The notes under the pieces: model-generated | What the model was told of the DNA's origin: nothing | The model's input: only the letters and a program-made list of their open reading frames with translations | The model's database searches: none | Origin: Acidobacteriaceae bacterium | Lineage (GTDB): Bacteria; Acidobacteriota; Terriglobia; Terriglobales; Acidobacteriaceae | Assembly: GCA_003140235.1 (NCBI GenBank) | Contig: PLJN01000189.1 | Coordinates: 1 to 54,832 of the forward strand | Direction of reading: 5' to 3' | Length of the DNA: 54,832 bases | Shown: positions 52,218 through 54,832 of the stretch, piece after piece | Layout: each line of letters starts with the position of its first letter | Position numbering within the stretch: position 1 is the first letter of the stretch | Position numbers and translations under genes: made by a program

Positions 52218-53048
52218 GGACCAAAACGCAACGCTGATCTCCCGCCGATTGTATATGATCTCGCGATTGAGTTGTGTATGCGGTTTTGATCATCTGACCT
52301 TAACCCAGTCAAGGGCCGGCATAACGAAGTAGGATCATCTCCGACACTTCTGGAATGCGGACATACCGCCTTGTTATTTTTTGCAGTGTTTCTTTCCAAC
52401 TCTGCGTTTACGATGATGTCCCCGCCTGCCACCTTCAGCTTACGCTCCCAGGGCTTGTACCCCGCCTTTCCGTGGCCGCTGAAGCCGTATGGCCCTTGTT
52501 GCCAATCGCCCGACAGGAGAAACACCTTGAGGGGATAATGTGCCGGATCTACATCGGAGGGATGAAGGTCCTTTTGCATCCTCTGCCTTGCGTCTTCCTG
52601 CGCTTTCAGTTGCGCCTGGGAATACGTTATTAGGTGTCCGTCTTTCATTCCGTAGACATCATTCTTGAGAGCAATCTTTAGCTCACAATTATGGTGCTTG
52701 TCTGTCTTCCCGATCTCCGTTGTTAGGATCACCAGAACAGTTTTATCCTTCCGCCATTTTCCGGGATAAAAACCGCTTCCGGTGGTTGCATTAAACGGAG
52801 ACGAACAGTCAAAGGTAAAATCGAAGCCCTGATAACTGCGCGACTCGCCCACAGCGTATTCCAGCAGCAAGGTGTTGGCCCCCAGCAATTGCTGGATTTC
52901 CTTCGTGCCCAGTGAGTGGGGCTGCATAAGGGCCGCATAGCCCGGACTGTTTACACGGATATCGGCTTCCACCTGCTGGAACTGCTTGAGAAGGTCCGTG
53001 ATCTCCTTATCGACGGCCGCTAATTGTTCTTCCGTATGCTTGGCGCTC
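52214..53048 (-). pseudogene. Mosaic fragment: CHAT-protein piece fused to an unknown domain
   Basis: Minus-strand frame open from 53048 with no start codon until 52972. Its first part (HTEEQLAAVDKEITDLLKQ, then NSPGYAALMQPHSLGTKEI and ANTLLLEYAVGESRSY) matches the region just before and at the start of a CHAT peptidase domain in TPR-CHAT proteins. At 52828 it switches to a different sequence (DFTFDCSSPFNATTGSGFYP, CELKIALKNDVYGMKDGHL) that I do not recognise and that looks like a small beta-rich domain. The last about 45 residues have no pattern. The protease active-site His and Cys region is absent, so this is a broken gene or a random fusion. Confidence 0.55.
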
Positions 53049-53130
53049 AGCCTGCAACAGGTTCAAGATCAATCAGTTAGAAACAACGCGTTTCAATGAG
53101 TTTCAATAAGATTTAGAATCTGGTTCGGAC

Positions 53131-53310
53131 CCAGGTGCTCTACCCCGGCGTACCTCTCGGAAGTCCTTTAGATTCAGCGCTCCAAAAAACTGAAGGCGTT
53201 GAGTCGTGTTGAAACTTGAGGCTTTGCCGTCACAAAATTACCTACAGTGCCCGCGCGCCGTCATTCAATCTAAAGAATTAAGCTTTCGATCTGTGAGGTA
53301 GAGCACCTGG
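53131..53310. repeat. 14-base perfect inverted repeat resembling tRNA D-arm sequence
   Basis: CCAGGTGCTCTACC (53131-53144) and GGTAGAGCACCTGG (53297-53310) are exact reverse complements 152 bases apart. Read in the sense of each copy, GGTAGAGCAC is the usual end of a tRNA D-arm. On the minus strand the next bases CCTGGGTCCGAACCAG fold like an anticodon arm; the T-arm is missing. No complete tRNA exists here. The stretch 53049-53309 holds nothing else recognisable. Confidence 0.45.
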
Positions 53311-53810
53311 TGTTGCACCAGTGGGCCGACGAGCGATGTGGAGGATTGCACAAACCGATCATTGCGTTGTTCTGGCTGCGCGATCGCATGGGACGCTGGT
53401 TCCGATGGAAAGATGGCGGTTGGGACGGCAGCACAGTGAAGCTCCCGATTCCGGGCTGTGCGGAGACGACCCTTAGGGTCCGTCTTCCTGAAGATCTGAA
53501 GCAATCCGCACCGGCTTCGGAAGCAAGCGCGGACAAGTTTCGCGCCGTCTACTGCACCAAATCGGAATGCGCCGAGGAGATATCCAACGCCACGGTGCAT
53601 GCTATCAAGCACCTCGTTTGGATTGACCAGGGCGGCGGGCTGTATCACGGACAAATGGGTGTGTTTGTCAAACCGCGCGGCTGGTTGGGCTCGTTCTACA
53701 TGGCGCTGATCGGGCCCTTCCGCCACTTCATCGTCTACCCAGCGGCTATGCGGATGATCGGGAACACCTGGGCGGCGCGCGCCTCAGCTAGTGTAATGCC
53801 TCTGAAATAG
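53310..53810 (+). CDS. DUF2867-family protein, probably N-terminally shortened
   Basis: A 166-residue frame with the DUF2867 pattern: IIALFWLRDRMGRWFRW near the start, CAEEISNATVHAIKHLVWI, GQMGVFVKPRGWLGSFYMAL and GPFRHFIVYPAAMRMIG. The function of the family is not established. Members are usually somewhat longer at the N-terminus, and the frame here begins (GTG at 53310) right at the tRNA-like inverted repeat, so its 5' end may have been replaced. A GAGG about 10 bases before the GTG could serve as ribosome site. Confidence 0.6.
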   Translation: MLHQWADERCGGLHKPIIALFWLRDRMGRWFRWKDGGWDGSTVKLPIPGCAETTLRVRLPEDLKQSAPASEASADKFRAVYCTKSECAEEISNATVHAIKHLVWIDQGGGLYHGQMGVFVKPRGWLGSFYMALIGPFRHFIVYPAAMRMIGNTWAARASASVMPLK

Positions 53811-53848
53811 TAACGACTATAAGTCGTACCGCACCCAAGCCGGAAGGG

Positions 53849-54832
53849 CTACGAAGCTGGAATCCAATTGCGGCGCTCGACAAACGTTGGAGGTTCGTAC
53901 GTGCGTCCTGCCGCCAACCGGTGCTCCTCCCGGCGTGTGGACCACAACAAGATTGGGCCCAGCGTTGCGGCGGCGAGTCGGCCTATGAACGGGCACTCCT
54001 TCTCGACTTCGCGGCGCAACTGGTGAATCTGCTCGCTCACGCTGCGATTGACTTTCCTGAATTCCCGCTCCATCACCCAAAGCGCCGCATTGTAAGCGCC
54101 GCTGAGCTTCTTCATTTGCCGTGCAAACCGCTCGCGGACGCGGGGATCGGGGTAGTTCTTGTAGCGTTGCCAGCCCTGGAGCATGGTCTGGCACAAGCGA
54201 TAGAGACTCGGTCCATTGCGCTCGAAATCGCGCCAGAACGCCCAATCCAGGAACTTCTTGGAATCGTCGCGGGAAATGGCGGCGTGCCGGAAGTTGAATT
54301 TGTATTGCCCATGGATGTCGGCAAAGTCAACGTCCGCCAGCAAACGCCCCTGCGCGGCCATTTCCTGATACAGCGGCGTGCCGGGGGCCGGCGTGTAGAG
54401 CATGAACTGGTGAAAGTCTGTCTGGTAGCTGACCGCGGATTCAATTTCCTCGAAGATATTTTCCGGGGTGTGGTGTTCGAGTCCGATGATCGTCGAGCCT
54501 TGTACTCGTATGCCGTGTTCGCGCAGCTCGCGCGTGAGCTGCCGGATGTCCGTACCCTGCAGCTTGCTATAGCTGGACCGGGGAGATTCCAGGCCCATCC
54601 ATACCCAGGAAATGCCGAGTTCGACCAGTTCCTGCATGGTGTATTTCTGGATCGCATTGGCGGAAGCAAAGACAGAAAACTCCCAGCTCTTGCCGGCCTG
54701 CTTCATGCGCTCCAGCAGGCGCAGGGCACGCTTGCGGTGGAGCAGGAAGTTTTCGTCCATCACAAAGAAGGACTGCACTTTCAGCTCGGCTTCGATGCGG
54801 CACATCACGTCAAACAGTTCATCGCCGGTCTC
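53849..54832 (-). CDS. Radical SAM protein, C-terminal part (runs off the right edge)
   Basis: The frame stays open to the window end, so the N-terminus with the CxxxCxxC cluster and any B12-binding domain is missing from view. The visible 328 residues contain VMDENFLLHRKRALRLLERM, WVWMGLESPRSSYSKLQGTD and GSTIIGLEHHTPENIFEEI, typical of the second half of B12-binding radical SAM enzymes, followed by FMLYTPAPGTPLYQEM. A C-terminal helical domain rich in Arg/Glu follows. The reaction cannot be told without the missing part; methylation, as in HpnP/HpnR-like or P-methylase-like members, is one option. It has no obvious link to its broken neighbours. Confidence 0.8.
   Translation of the reverse strand, partial: ETGDELFDVMCRIEAELKVQSFFVMDENFLLHRKRALRLLERMKQAGKSWEFSVFASANAIQKYTMQELVELGISWVWMGLESPRSSYSKLQGTDIRQLTRELREHGIRVQGSTIIGLEHHTPENIFEEIESAVSYQTDFHQFMLYTPAPGTPLYQEMAAQGRLLADVDFADIHGQYKFNFRHAAISRDDSKKFLDWAFWRDFERNGPSLYRLCQTMLQGWQRYKNYPDPRVRERFARQMKKLSGAYNAALWVMEREFRKVNRSVSEQIHQLRREVEKECPFIGRLAAATLGPILLWSTRREEHRLAAGRTYEPPTFVERRNWIPAS

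Noticed and set aside
53297-53345. A complete tRNA gene on the plus strand
   Set aside because: The D-arm-like end is present but the anticodon stem has a mismatch, the loop does not have T at position 33, and no acceptor or T-arm can be found.

Overview
The window looks like a chromosomal accessory region of an Acidobacteriota-type bacterium. This is inferred from overall gene style, not from a marker gene. The hints are a moderately high-GC genome with ATGA-coupled operons, a PAP2-Wzi fusion, and secreted beta-helix and DUF11-repeat proteins, one ending in a transmembrane/Cys-Gly-rich/Thr-rich tail that I associate with this phylum. No rRNA, complete tRNA or CRISPR array was seen.

Region 1 (9-9840) is a lipid-type biosynthetic operon on the minus strand. 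It runs alpha-oxoamine synthase, acyl-CoA dehydrogenase-like flavoprotein, SCP2-like carrier, APC permease, a class III aminotransferase fused to a cyanobacterial-AAR-like acyl-ACP reductase, and a fatty acyl-AMP ligase (FAAL). A ferredoxin-reductase-like flavoprotein is divergent from it. The operon probably continues past base 1, where an acyl carrier protein would be expected. The parts suggest activation of a fatty acid, reduction of the acyl thioester to an aldehyde and transamination to a long-chain amine, with a separate amino-ketone-forming step. This is the best candidate for an undescribed system.

Region 2 (9869-28674) starts with a collapsed nuclease-like gene, the PAP2-Wzi outer-membrane protein and a FlaA1/CapD-type dehydratase. 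A divergent, tightly packed exopolysaccharide operon follows: export porin (Wza-like), chain-length protein (Wzz-like), Wzx flippase, Wzy-like polymerase, three glycosyltransferases, two methyltransferases, and a GT4 glycosyltransferase fused to the initiating phosphoglycosyl transferase.

Region 3 (28675-42647) is a rearranged glycan-modification zone. It holds more glycosyltransferases, a second (MurJ-like) flippase, an FkbM methyltransferase, other methyltransferases, an epimerase and a secreted beta-helix protein. Between them lie clear scars: a duplicated GT4 tail, a GT4 copy collapsed at a 5-base microhomology, an FkbM 5' remnant, a 3' half of another GT4, a MITE-like element, a pair of diverged direct repeats bracketing 4.5 kb, and a dead integrase.

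Region 4 (42813-54832) carries a giant secreted propeller/beta-helix/DUF11 protein, a GT2, another secreted beta-helix protein, a mosaic of gene fragments (FkbM chimera, CHAT fragment, tRNA-like inverted repeat, DUF2867 gene) and the C-terminal part of a radical SAM protein running off the right edge.
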